From positions 7,538,079-7,602,078 of the forward strand of contig OZ038321.1 of the NCBI GenBank assembly GCA_964035795.1: 64,000 nucleotides of DNA, read 5' to 3'. Under the pieces are notes generated by a model that saw only the letters and a list, made by a program, of their open reading frames with translations, was not told the origin of the DNA and did no database searches. Source of the stretch: Pterobdella sp. o SKG-2022 (lineage: Eukaryota; Annelida; Clitellata; Hirudinida; Piscicolidae). A program made the position numbers and the translations under genes. Shown piece by piece: positions 36,182-49,043 of this stretch (positions within the stretch are counted from its first letter, which is position 1; each line of letters begins with the position of its first letter).

Positions 36182-39100
36182 GGGATGTAACCTGTGGTGA
36201 GACAGAAGGTTTTATATTCGATTATCATTCATTTATATACAGCATAACAACAACAACGTCAAATCTTAAGAATATAGTAACGCCATGTCAAGACTAAAAA
36301 TCTCAAGATTATATTGTGTTATATACATTGAAAAACATTTCGAGATCGATATAAAATATACTGGTATTTGTTCTAAAATCGTTTTAAATTTTTGGAATAT
36401 TTTGTATATAAATATTGAATTTTTAAAATTTTCGTTCATACGATAGATATTTCAGATATTATTTTGTATATATCATTTAATTGAGGTATATAACTATTTC
36501 ATCAATAATTAATACATATATTACAATAAAACGAGAGAAAAATAAATCAGATTTTAAAAAAATTTTCACTAAAATTAATTTGAAACTAATTTTTTGCGTT
36601 TTATAAATGATTAAAAAGGATTTTTTCACTTTTTTTGGTAAGCACGGAAGCCAAATGATATAAAATGCTAATAAATTCCTATAAATACACTCTCATTTGT
36701 AAATTTAATACAAAAACTCTCATTTTTGAATAACTCAATTTCCTCTGAATAAAAAAATATATTATAATTTAGTTTATAATATAGAAATAAATAATATTTG
36801 AAGGACACAACGATAACTACATTCTACTTGGTTAATTTCAAACAGACTTTAACAAGAATTTCAAATAAGTTACTTTTTGTATTAAGATCAATCAATAAAT
36901 TTGTGTTAACAGTATCCCTTTTTCAATTACGTGCGAATGATTACAATGGAAAACGTGCAGAGAAAAACGCTGAGTTGTTACAATTGAACATTCATAATAC
37001 CAAACAAATTTAACTTACAATAGTTTGATAACCTTAAAATTGTATTCTTATATAGGAATTTCACATTAGAATATATCACGCCATTTAAATCAAAATACTG
37101 AATTATTTATTCTTTTCGCATTCATATTCCTTTTTATAACACATATTATTCATATTTTTGCTCAAAGAATCTTGTTTCGCTAATGAAGTCAGCCTCAATT
37201 TTGCACTGGTTTGATTAATTGTTAATTTATATGAGAAGTCATTCAGAGTTTGAACCACTCGACAAGCAGATCAAGGTTATCACTGAATAACTAATAAAAC
37301 CATAACAGCAATAGTAAATTGATATAACAGAATGATGATAATTATGATTATGAAAGCTTAAAAATGTCAAGTGGGCCAGCATTGTAAAAAATGTTGTGAT
37401 ATTGTACTGAGACAAGGATAGTCACCCAGACCGATTTTACACATTTTAATTAAATACATATTTTTAAAACTAATAATTACTTTTAATCTTCCTTGCATAT
37501 AATATCGCTATAAAACAAGGTTTTTGGAAGTGGCTCCAATGAAATTGCTAGATACCATTAACATGAACACTCATGTTATACTAAACACACTGAAGCTAAC
37601 TTCAATGTAAATATTAAAATGTCACAAATTCAACTTAAATTTGTGTATAAGTTATATATAACCCATAAAAATTTATATATATAGTTATATAAAACACATT
37701 CGAGAAATTAAAATGAAAACATTGAAATTAGCATCTACAAAATTTTAAAAATAAATATATTGAATTAAATTTTCCTCAAAAGCTGGTGTGGAATGAATTT
37801 TGCACTTTCAAACTCATTGTCAACAATAACTAGGGCTCCATGCAATCTATTGGAGATACGTGCTTTTTGGTTGTACCACACAACTGGGTGTTTGGAACCA
37901 ATTAAATTCTTGGGGTTTTAATTAAAAACGCTTCCATAATCTTATACACCCACTAGATCTTGCTTTAATTTCACTGAAATACAACAAGTTGAAATTGAAA
38001 CATATAAAAAAAGGTTGAATTGAAAAACCCTTGTAATACTCCTACGTTTTTTGGTCTACGAAAGAAAAGCTAATTAGAAGGCTGCATTAATGAAAAAGTT
38101 ACCTTAGAGAACGATAAAACATGAATGGAAAGGAGACTTCAGTATTGGAATTAAATATATCCTTACATGCTTCATACCAGAGCGTATGACGAATGGATAA
38201 TTATATGATAATGTGAAATATAATATGCAATGCAATTCAACTACCATGTAATGATTTAGAAAAGGATGAAGTTCGAAAATTGAGAATGAATTTCACAAGA
38301 CTAATATACATTATCAATTTGATGAATGGGTCTTTGTAGTCTCTTAATGTATTCAGTTCAGTGTATACGTATTCTAACATGTGATAAAAAAGCTTAAATA
38401 CATCTGTCTACGTAACAATAATTTTACATAAATAAAACTCCTATTGAATAAATGCAAACCAATAACGAATAATTACTCAATAAATATGAATAACAAAGAC
38501 TAATAATTATTTTAAACCATAAAGAATTATAAAGACTAATGAATAAATAATCAGCTTAGAGATAAATTAACATAGGTGCCGCTCCATTATAATTTACAGT
38601 CGTACCTGTATATGTACCTTCATAGAGCATGTAGCGATGCAATAATCTCATCGCTAATAAAGCTTGCAACCAGGGGGAGATACCATCGGTATATTAGGGT
38701 TGAAATGGAGTGTTGTGCAAAATTAAGAAAAAGATGTATTATATACAACTTTTTGGATTTTTTAAAAAATTCGAACGCCATATAAATCTTAATTACCGCG
38801 TAAAAAGTGAGTGGATAACTAGAAAAACATCATAATCTTTGCAGTGTTAAGTGATTTACAAATGTTTATATCAATTTAAAATATTTTTAAATACATACAT
38901 CAAATAGTAGATAACATCAATTAGTGTGGAGAGACTGTTGTAACATACATCAACCGCAGTCTACTTATTTGTATGCATCTTAATGAAGACCTTCGTGGTA
39001 TTCAAACACAAATTAGGACTAAATATTTTTTGATAGATGCATTTTGAGGGTAATGTAGGGAAATACATGGAAAGCACTAAGGAAGCTTAGCACTATGGAG

Positions 39101-42100
39101 ATGGTATTTGAATGCAATTTTGCGCAATATAAACACCTTTTAACGTTTATGCCTGAAAATTTATGTACGCTAATCAATGATAACTTTAATGTTTTAAGTT
39201 TTATCGGGAAATATAAAATGACTAATACATTTATGGTCATGTATAGCTACTTACAATATAACTGCCATTATTTATAACTTAATGGTGAAGTGGTGGCGTT
39301 ATAACTAGTACAGTAGTCATAGTAGAGTAGTAGTAATACTAGAACTAGCTTCAAAAGAACTATAAATTATATAGGTGAAATACTTTGTAGAAATTAAACA
39401 TTCCACAGATGTTGTAAGAAACATTATTAAATGATTGATATTATTTAAATCTAGAAAAAAATATTTGAAAAAACTAGTGCGTACTCGAAGAACTTCCCTA
39501 AACAGACAACGTAACAAAGACGGAAAGATGAGTTTGAAAACATGACTTGAGTACACAAAAATTATTATTAATGTTATTATCAGAAACTTATATAAAAAAT
39601 AAAAACATTGAAATTGAAAATTCGTGAATTATTTGAAAATATGTATTTGCGATAAGCCCCAATTGGTCATGTTGAACCACGCATTGCAACGAATGCCAAA
39701 CAAATACTGACCAAACTTGTAAAAAATGTATTTGAATTTCCACGAAACTATGGTCTAAAAAAGTACACAATCAAGAAAATAATGAAGTTAGTTTGTTGTT
39801 ATTATTAGTATTATCTTCAAAATATAAGCTTAAAACCAACAAAACGCAGAAGAATGTATAAAGGCAGTTGAGAGTAGTTTTTAGAGCAAAAAGTGGTAAT
39901 ATTTCACGCGACCCCGTGCAAGAGTTGCCTTTTTCCATGTCAAATCATAGTTTTTGTTTTTTTACAATGGTAAATTGCGTCTTTAATATATCAGATTTTG
40001 AAGCCCCCTGAGGGTGGCTAGGTTTTTACTTATATAAATAAACAATATATAAACAAAATTGATAGTAATGATAATAGAATAATGATAATATAACGAGATG
40101 GTTACAACGATAAAATAATAAAATATTCAAAGCGAAACAAAACGAATTATCCCACACATGTACAATCCCGATATTATTACTTCTGAGAAACAGCCAGTGT
40201 ATTTTCATTTTTAACGTTTTTAAAATTCAACTTCAAAGTTTCATGATGAACTTCCCATATATTTTATAAAGCAAGGCTATAACTTTCCTAACTCTACCAT
40301 AATACTTTGACTATAGTATAACTAATTTATGTTATCTTATTTATAATATGAACCATTAATCACAGTTCACGTATTTTAGTAAGCATATAAAAACATAATA
40401 ATATAAAAAAGAGTTTTTAAGAAAAATTAAAAATTTTCATAAAGCTGAATTATTAAAAACAATAAAAACCATAATAATAACGATAAAAATAACAATAATA
40501 ACGATAAGATGAGTAACAAGTGCACACGATGATCTTGAAAGCAAGGCCGTTCATGTGGATGTTTAAGAATGCACCTTCAAACGCCTTACTATCCCCTTGC
40601 AGTTCATTATTCTAATGCGCTAGTGTTTGTTGCTATTTAATAAATATATATAATAATTATTGTATGATTAAAACAAAAAATTTTTTTGTTAATATTCTAA
40701 TTTAATAAATGACTTTTCTGGGTTTGTAAAAATTTTGATTGAAAATAGTTTAAAATAGTTATTCAACAATACGTTTTTTACTCCCTATTTTCTTGTATTG
40801 TATTTTACACAACGAATGTTCATTATTACATTCATAGACTTTTTCACCTTTATGATGTTTTTTAATTATTCACTAAAATGCAAAAGATTTTGATTTCATT
40901 TTTATATCAATCTCATCAATCATGGATGTTTTGTGTTTGAATCTTCTTGTCTTTCAAAATGAGAAAAATAGTTTATTTTATAATAATGGATCAAAATAAT
41001 AAGAATGTGTTTGGAGAAGTGATTGGAATTATTTATGGAGCTACTCCATTTGAATGTTGTTTATATAATTTAAAAAGTGCTCAAATTATCTTTAAATAAA
41101 ATATGACGAAAAATAAATTTTACTATAGATTAAACTATGAAGTTGATAAGCACGTTTTTAAAAATCACTTATCATTTTTTCAAAGAACTTAGAAAGTATT
41201 AAAAAATATAACAATTTGAAAAATAAATAAATTATTTGTTAATATATGATAATGTCTATTAGAATGAAATAAAAAGGTCTTATGAAATAAACTAATACAA
41301 AATATTTTGAAAAATGATTAGCTCAGTAGGAAGTTGAAAATTTTTCAAGCTTGTATTTTAGGTTAAAAATATATCTAATTCAATATTAATTGAATTTATT
41401 CTGAAAAACAAAAAAAAGGGAATAGACTTTAGAAAAAATAAAATTAAGTTCTATTGAAATTGAAAGTTAAAATTATATGCCAGAAAGCTCTTATTTAAAC
41501 AGATAAGTCAAAATTGTAGCTAACTATAAAATAAAATATCTTTGAGTATTAGAAAATTATATCGTAGCTATCAACTAAAAAACATTAAAAAAAATTTTAA
41601 ATTGATTATTTTGGCTTTAAACAAAATTGAAAATTTATTCATTTAACTTAAATAAAACTATATTTTAGAAAATTGCAAAATTTATTGATAGATATTTAGT
41701 AAGTTAGATGATAATTTACAATTAAAAATCTGAAAACTAATTAAAATTGCGCTTTCGGATGTTAATGAAATGTAAACCTTGTAATCCTATGCACCAACTT
41801 GTTTGTTCCAGCCAAAATCGTTCATATTAAAAACTTTTTTAATTTTTAGTTATATATTATAATCATGCTACGAAATGAAAGCGCAATCGAAATACATTTA
41901 AGCGATAATGTCTTTAGCACAAGGTATTTCTAAACGATTATTCAGGGTTCAATTTTAAGATTATGAAAAGAATTGCAAAAACTCAAATTCAATTGTTTTT
42001 CATTTTTCATATTTTATTTTATTTATTTAATATGTTTAATTATTTTATAATTTTTTTATGCAAAAAAATCTATAATGAAAACTTATAAACTTTCGATATT

Positions 42101-42177
42101 TTTTTAATTTTAAACTTTTTCAACTTTTAATTAAAATGTTCAACTTTATTCAAGTTCCCCTTTTAATTTTTTAAAAC
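36182..42177. other. Long AT-rich intergenic region
   Basis: About 6 kb without an exon I can support. A minus-strand segment at about 37790-37920 reads like decayed coding sequence (HPVVWYNQKARISNRLHGAL). Short open frames at 36798-37013, 38576-38785 and 39095-39277 show no known motif. The part next to 42178 should contain the ALG6 promoter. Confidence 0.45.
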
Positions 42178-45100
42178 ATGAGAATTGCTTTGATTATTAT
42201 CGGTTTAAGTTTTGTGGTGGCGTTAAGATGTGTAATATCTTTCCATTCATATTCAGGTTAAGATATTTTGGATATTATTCAATTCTATCCATAAAAATGC
42301 GTTTAGCTTTAATAATCAGCTGTGATGTGTTAATAACTTGAATTTTGAAAATTTTTTTGGCAAAAGTATTGCGATATGTTAATTAAAAATTATAAAGTAT
42401 ATTAGATTTTAAGCCATGAATTTTCATTTCAATAAAAATCACTTCAGTAGGATTTCATTAAAATTAAAACAAACATCTGTTATAATAATTCTTATAATTT
42501 TTTTAATTTCCATACTCCTTTGTAAGTTTGTATCCATTCATTTTGACAGGTTTCAACAAACCACCGATGTTCGGGGATTATGAGGCTCAAAGACATTGGA
42601 TGGAAATCACCTACAATCTGCCCATCAACCAATGGTTACTTTATTTGGCTGTTCAAATTTGTTTTATAGTTCCATAAGTATTCAAAAAAAAATGAAATTA
42701 AAGTAAAAAAAATAAATTCACGTAAATTTTGTCAATATGAAAATACTGTTAATTAAAAATGTTTTTTTGAAGTTGTAACATTAGAGTTAAAGACCAAAAC
42801 TCATAAACTCAATTTCATTAAGCAAGCAGTTTTTTTCTCTTTTTTCATGTTCAATTCTTAACATCATCATATGAACCAACATATACCTAACACAGGTATC
42901 ACAACAGCAGTGACAATGACCTGTTATACTGGGGCCTCGATTACCCTCCACTCACTGCATACCACTCATGGATCTGTGGCTTCATGTATTGTTTAAATAC
43001 TTTAGTTTCTTGTATGATAGCGTTTGATTCAAAATTAATGATGCTAATCATCATCATCTTACATCCATTTCCCACTAGCATGGTTTGGACAATCATCATA
43101 TTAATTTATGCATATTAGTCTACTTTAGACTCACAAATAGCATCGTTCCTGTACATTCTTTTTTTCAGCAAAAGCAAGCTAAATAGCTCATGGGTGGAGT
43201 TGAGGACATCCAGGGGACTCCAGGATGAGACCCACAAGCTCTTCATGAGATACTCTGGTCAGACAGGATTTTAATAGGCGTTATTTATTAGTTTCACTTT
43301 TTAGAAAATAAATATTCCTTTTCTGGGTTTTATGGTTTTATGATAAACAGTTTTTTAGTTTCACTTTTCATAGTATAAAATTTTACTGTGGTTTTTAAGG
43401 TTGAATGATTGGTTAATAACCCTATTTGATCAAGTTTATAATTCCTGGACTCAGTTTGGGTAATTTATTAGCACCCAGTCATCTTTGCATTGTCAATGTG
43501 AAAACTAACATTATCAATAATATACATGAAAGAATGATGAGGTTTTCATAGTCTTACATTAGAAACATATTAACAAACAATGTATTTTATATCCACAGTG
43601 TTAGTGGTGGATTTGCTAATCTACATTCCAGCTCTCCTTGCTTACTTCTTGTTGGACAAGGAAGCTTCTCAGAGTTTCGAGGTGGTTTCCCATGTCAAAG
43701 AGTCTTGTCGTTGTTGTGGTTATTTGTTTTCTCGAATTAAATGTCTATATATTCAGTTTCAAGCTATTTTTTGTATTTATCTAAAATTATTAATTCGTAT
43801 TTTTTAAAATTGTTATTTCAAAATGAAGAGAATATAATACTGACAGTGAATAACAATAACAACAAAAATAGCAATCATAATGATTAAACAGGATAAGCGT
43901 ATGAATATGGATCCAATGAACATTTACATTTTTCACACAATATTTCATATTGATTATAATTTCAAGGAATTTTTCATCTCACTACATTAACGATATATTG
44001 ATATTTATCACCGTACATAATTATATTCTACACAAATAATCACACGCATTCAATGAACATTCTTCATACCATGCTACCATGGGAATGTATGCATGGTGAT
44101 ATCTTATGCAATGTATCTCGATACAGCCGTGTCTGATGGCGAGCTTCTTGATGCTCACCTACCCAGGACTCATTCTTATCGACCATGGCCACTTCCAGTT
44201 GGTCAATCTTCATTTCATTTTAAAATGTTTACGTATTAGTAATGATTACTTGACTGATTGATTCATTCATCAATTGATTGATTGATTGATTAATTGATTA
44301 TACACACAGATACAATTGTGTAAGCCTGGGACTGATGTTATGGGCTGTGGTCATTTTGATACCAAGTTATGGGCAAGATGGACGTGGCGGAAGAGAAGTT
44401 GACGAGGAATATATCAGATCATCTTACAAAACCAATACCAATATCAAAAATAAAAATCCATTAAAAAGCTCTAAAGAGGAATACGTCATCAATGATAAGC
44501 CAAGTGAAAATGCCTCTAAACGTAGACATGCTTCTAATAAAAACAATGATGATAATAAGAAAAACAACAACAATAATAATAAAAATAATGTTAAAAATGA
44601 AAACAAAAATAATGATAAAAATAACAATAACCTCAGTCTTTCCATTCTTCCCTTGGTCTTTTCATCAATATTCTTCACCCTCTCCCTCAACTATAAGCAG
44701 ATGCAGTTGTATCATTCTCTACCCTTCTTCTTTTTCTTCTTAGGGGTCATATCATTCTCCCAGTCTACTTTCACTACCAAGTATGTGTGTCTTAGATAAT
44801 AATTATAAGTATAAATTTCATCATTTTATTTGCTTTTGGTAACATTGACGATTATCATAATTGTATGAATTCACACTCAAATGAAAATTGTACTGAACAA
44901 TTGTGTGAGGTATTGGAGATATTACTGTGTCGGTGTGAACTCAACAACAACAATAACGATGCCAAATAAGTGTAACCATAGAATACATAATCAGCATTTT
45001 GAAAATGAAAGCGTGCATTTGTTGCTTATGATTTCCAAATTTGTTGAGTTTAAATCAGTTTGTTGAATTTGAGTTACAAAGTCATCAGATCAACTTCAAG

Positions 45101-45712
45101 CATATTACTAAATTAAGAATCTTTCAGATAAACATTTTTTGAAAGGTTAACACCATTTTTTAACAAAATCTACATTACCGATTGGATCAACACTCACATC
45201 CTTCAACCAGATGTAAAGCGTTGTTGTTGGTGGGAGGCACAGTAATATTAACTTGTGTGTTGTGTTGGTGGCCTTTTATATGGGATTTTGATGACTTCAC
45301 TCAGGTGATTCATCGCCTGTTTCCCTTCAATAGAGGTCTATTTGAGGTTGGTATTGTTATGTTCAGTTTTCTCATCGTCATTATTGTTTCAGTACCATCT
45401 ATGGATTTTGCTCATTTAATCTAATTTCCTCAGTTTAATTAATTTACTAAGTTTCTTTATTAGTATCAGTAATATTATATAATTTGGTCGGCTAAGAAAG
45501 CGTGTTTGGAAAAATCAGCATCTCAGCATTCGCACTAAGGTCAGAGTTTATGAAGCATGTGTCTTTAGTATTCTTTTATATGGCGCTGTAGCTTGGGCAA
45601 CTTATGGCCAACAAGTGTATAGACTCAGTGCTTTCCATACTGGGCACCTAAGGTTCTTTTAAGATAAAATTTGGAGAGACAAATGAGAAGCTATTTGAGA
45701 TTACGGGTTCCG

Positions 45713-45768
<56 letters not shown>

Positions 45769-48700
45769 TTGCTGAAGTTTAATCGGTCACGCTGGGCTGG
45801 ACACTTCAACCAAATCCAAGTCACTGCATCCCTCGTCTTTTTCTCCACGGTGTGCAAGAAGAAGGCAGTCGTCCAGTGGGTAGGCCATGTCTCAGATATA
45901 AGGCTGTTTTAAAACGAGATATTGATGACTTTTCAATTTGTCCTGATACTTGGACTGAGATTTCTTGTGACCACAGTGGCTGGACAAATTTGCTACGAGC
46001 AGGACGCACTCTTGACTCAAGAAAAATTCTTGATAAACTCCGAGATAGTCGGATAAAACGGTCTTCAAACCTTCAGGTTTTGAGTTAATCCTGGCATGAT
46101 CATTTTTGACAAAGCCTGCCAACATACATATAAAACAATGTAATATTACTACTCATTTTAATGAAAAAATTATAATAACAATTGCTTAACTAAATTTTTG
46201 AGAGCTTTTCAGTACATTTATTAACCATAAACAGCTAAAATTTTTGGATAAATACAGCTTTACGATAAAAAATAATAATAATAATTTCTTTTATCAATGT
46301 AATTGTAATGAATCAAAGGACAAAGTGGCAAATGTATGGTGCACCCTATCGGTTATAATAAAACTTAAAACTCTCCTTTCACCCCCTATCCTTGTCAAAA
46401 TGTGGTAAGTACATATTTTACCAATGTAACTTTTCAGAGACATCTTATGCATTGTTTTATATAGTAATTATCTATGAAACATCAATTTGAGGAGTTTTAA
46501 TACATTTATTGAAACTTGAGCTATAATTTTTGGTAAGTATGGACTTACCATAAAAACTTGCTAATGTTAATAATATTTAATTAATATAAATAGATAGATA
46601 GATAAATAGATAGATGGATGGATAGATAGATAGATAGATAGATGGATAGATAGATAGATGGATAGATAGATAGATATATAGATAGATAATTCAACAGTAT
46701 TAAAACGTACATGATATTTATTATTCCTCATAACTTCAGCCTCATCACCACTCTCCTCACTGCCCTCCCAAGTTGCCTTTCTCTCTTCTTCAGACCATCA
46801 TTCACTCAGTTTAAGCTGTCCCTTGTCAGTTTGTTCATTTTTGTTTCAATATCATGTTTATCTTCGTTTAAAAATATTCATCTCAGATTAATAGTTATTG
46901 AATTTATTCAATGTTTTGTTATTAGGTTGAGTTTAACAAACTTTAATCGGGAAGCATTTTGCAAGCACTAATACCAATGAATAATTGGTCAACAAATGAT
47001 GTATAAGAATAATAATAATAATATAATCACTTATTCCAAATGCTTCTCTACTCCTCTATCACCAAACTTCCAGCTGAATGTATCATTGTCCTTCTTTCTC
47101 TTCTCCTACCAAGTCCATGAAAAATCCATATTATTGGCTGCCGTGTTAGTAAATACTTTATTTTCAGTTTTCATTGCTATCATCAGAAGTTTAAAGTGGT
47201 TTGGTAACTCATTATATTAAATATCACACAAATAAATAATGCTTATCTATTTTTTTTTGTTAATCACTGTTCATAATTAATTTATTATCATTTCTTCCAT
47301 GAATTCTCATATGGTTTTTTAATAGTAGTTCTACATAAATACCGTCATCAGGCCGATGATGCTGTTGTACAGAGATTACCCTGTTGAAGTGGTGTGGTTT
47401 CTCATTGTCACTGTCTTCAGGTTTGTATGTCGTTCATATTCAATGTATATATGATCTTTGATCATAATTATTGTTTTATTTTCATTCTTTTTATTATTAT
47501 TCTTTTATTTTTGTTGTTTTTGTTATTATTAATATTTTATGCTCTGTCTCAATTTTTTTTTTGATTTCAGTTATTTATAGTATTTTTTTTAGATATATCG
47601 TGATTTATATTATTACTAGCGCTTCAAACAATATCGTTATGAACAATATTTTAAAGGCCTGTTGTGACTCATCTAATTCATTCAATATTCCCATGAATTT
47701 GAATATTGATTGAAAACTCACATTCTCAAGTGTAAGATTGTATTCATGCACTGAAACAAACTCCAAAAAGTGTTTTTATTTGGATATTCTTACGATAAGT
47801 TTCATGAAAATCCTGTTTAATAAATAAATTCATTTATTTGTATATTTTAGGGTTTTCCATACAATTGTAGCAGGCTTTTATACTCTACCGATCTTCAGAC
47901 TTTTCATGTGAAAATCGTTTTTTTCTTAATTTAGTATCTCAAATATACCCTAGTTTTTTTTTTAATTATTTGTATTATTCTTCATTTAATTATTTTCAAA
48001 AATGAGAGAATACTGTTTCAAATTTATATTCCAAATGCATGAGGCTTCAGGGGAGGTGAACTTACATCATTAAGTTTGTGACGAACACTTTAACAAAAGA
48101 TCTGTACATGTAAAATAATTGTAAAATTGAAAAATGTCGTACAAAAAGCTACATAAATTTTGTTTTTTTGTTAACATATGTATTTATAAAAAGTGGCATA
48201 TTCTTCCACAGACTTTATTAAATCTAAATGCATCAACCACTACAGCATGCTACCACTCTTCATCAAAGACTCAATAGTATTGCCGTCGATTGCTTCATGT
48301 GTTATCTTTTACATCCTATCCACCTACAAAATATCACATAAGAAAGATAACCTCTCAAATGAGTTTAATCTGTATTTGGTATGGGCTTTCGAGTATTTAT
48401 TAGTAAATTTGACAGATAGTTTATGTTCAGAATTTTTTTTCAAACTATTAATTCGTGGTTTTAATAATATTAATGAAAGTGGTAAAAATATAACACAAAG
48501 GTATTCAAAAATTTATTAAAAATCTTTCAGGTTCATAATAAATTATTATCAGGCAATTGAATTACTAAAGATTTATTAATAATTTGCAGTTCTACTTTTC
48601 AATGTTGGTGATGGCAGTCTTGTCGTTTGTTCTCTTATCTTTCCCACCATTGGTCAACCTTCCAGACTTATATACGCTTTTAGTTACATCTTTCTGTTGT

Positions 48701-48787
48701 GTACAGTTTTGTTACTTTCTTCTTTATTTCAATTTCGCGCAAGTTTCCAGTCTACATAAAAGCTACATCAAAATAAAAATTGAATGA
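42178..48787 (+). CDS. ALG6: ALG6 alpha-1,3-glucosyltransferase
   Basis: Fourteen exons: 42178-42256, 42550-42634, 42896-42985, 43169-43257, 43599-43681, 44127-44197, 44310-44780, 45211-45346, 46319-46404, 46740-46824, 47074-47144, 47352-47420, 48246-48378 and 48590-48787. All phases agree, giving 581 aa. ALG6 is a multi-span ER membrane enzyme that adds the first glucose from dolichyl-phosphate-glucose to the lipid-linked Man9GlcNAc2 precursor. Diagnostic blocks: [132 protein letters not shown] block, and [14 protein letters not shown]. Human ALG6 is 507 aa; the excess is a Gly/Asn/Lys-rich insertion of about 80 residues (188-273) in exon 7. The ends of exons 5 and 13 were chosen by phase and homology. 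Intron 8 holds a LINE fragment, a MITE-like copy and a GATA repeat. Confidence 0.95.
43050..43100 (+). repeat. Short dispersed motif with CCCACTAGCATGGTTTGGAC
   Basis: Flanked by ATCATCATC on both sides in ALG6 intron 3. Related to the TAGCATGG motif at 19866-19920. Probably part of a decayed SINE. Confidence 0.4.
45492..46085 (+). mobile_element. Non-LTR retrotransposon 3' fragment in ALG6 intron 8
   Basis: In one frame: [50 protein letters not shown]. After a frameshift: [15 protein letters not shown]; after a CT repeat: [15 protein letters not shown]; then [33 protein letters not shown] and WTNLLRAG. This is the C-terminal region of a LINE reverse transcriptase. A (CT)n run at 45717-45764 sits inside it and probably grew after insertion. 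Same strand as ALG6. Confidence 0.85.
45717..45764 (+). repeat. (CT)n microsatellite within a LINE fragment
   Basis: About 48 bp of pure CT dinucleotides, interrupting the LINE coding frame between FLSL and LLKFNRS. Confidence 0.9.
46430..46520 (-). repeat. Copy of the ATGTCTCTGAAAA foldback family
   Basis: On the minus strand it matches the right arm and flank of the element at 17619-17760 (CAGAGACATCTTATG then GTTTTATATAG and AACATCAATTTGAG on the plus strand). It starts about 25 bp after ALG6 exon 9. Confidence 0.55.
46590..46688 (+). repeat. (GATA)n microsatellite in ALG6 intron 9
   Basis: About 100 bp of GATA/GATG units, ending about 50 bp before exon 10. Confidence 0.9.
48478..48562 (+). 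repeat. Partial copy of the GTGGTAAAATA inverted-repeat family
   Basis: GTGGTAAAAATATAACACAA, GGTATTCAAAAATTTATTAA and TTATTATCAGG follow the element at 52477-52608 in order. The right terminal repeat is missing. It makes up much of ALG6 intron 13. Confidence 0.55.
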
Positions 48788-48843
48788 TTCTTAAAAAAAA
48801 TTTGTTTTTGGGATATTGTAGCTTAGGTATGTTTTAGCGATTA

Positions 48844-48849
48844 AATAAA
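48844..48849 (+). terminator. Candidate poly(A) signal of ALG6
   Basis: AATAAA 57 bp after the ALG6 stop and about 195 bp before the RNASEH2A start codon. Confidence 0.45.
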
Positions 48850-49043
48850 GGGAAGTTTTAGTCATTTGTTTAAATAAATATAAAAATATTATTTAGAATA
48901 AATTTGACTAATAAATCCACTTTCAGAAATCAAATTTTGATATATCTAACTAAAGTTAACTTTTCATTGGTTTATTTAAAAATTTGCCGGCAATTAAACA
49001 TTTATCCGTCAACTTTTAAATCGTCTTAATCTAAAAGCCAATC

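Noticed and set aside
44424..44690. 88-codon minus-strand Leu-rich frame
   Set aside because: It is the antisense of the Asn/Lys-rich ALG6 insertion; poly-Leu arises from the AAT/AAC repeats.
45852..46088. Host gene encoding [13 protein letters not shown]
   Set aside because: It is the C-terminal tail of a LINE reverse transcriptase, with frameshifts on both sides.
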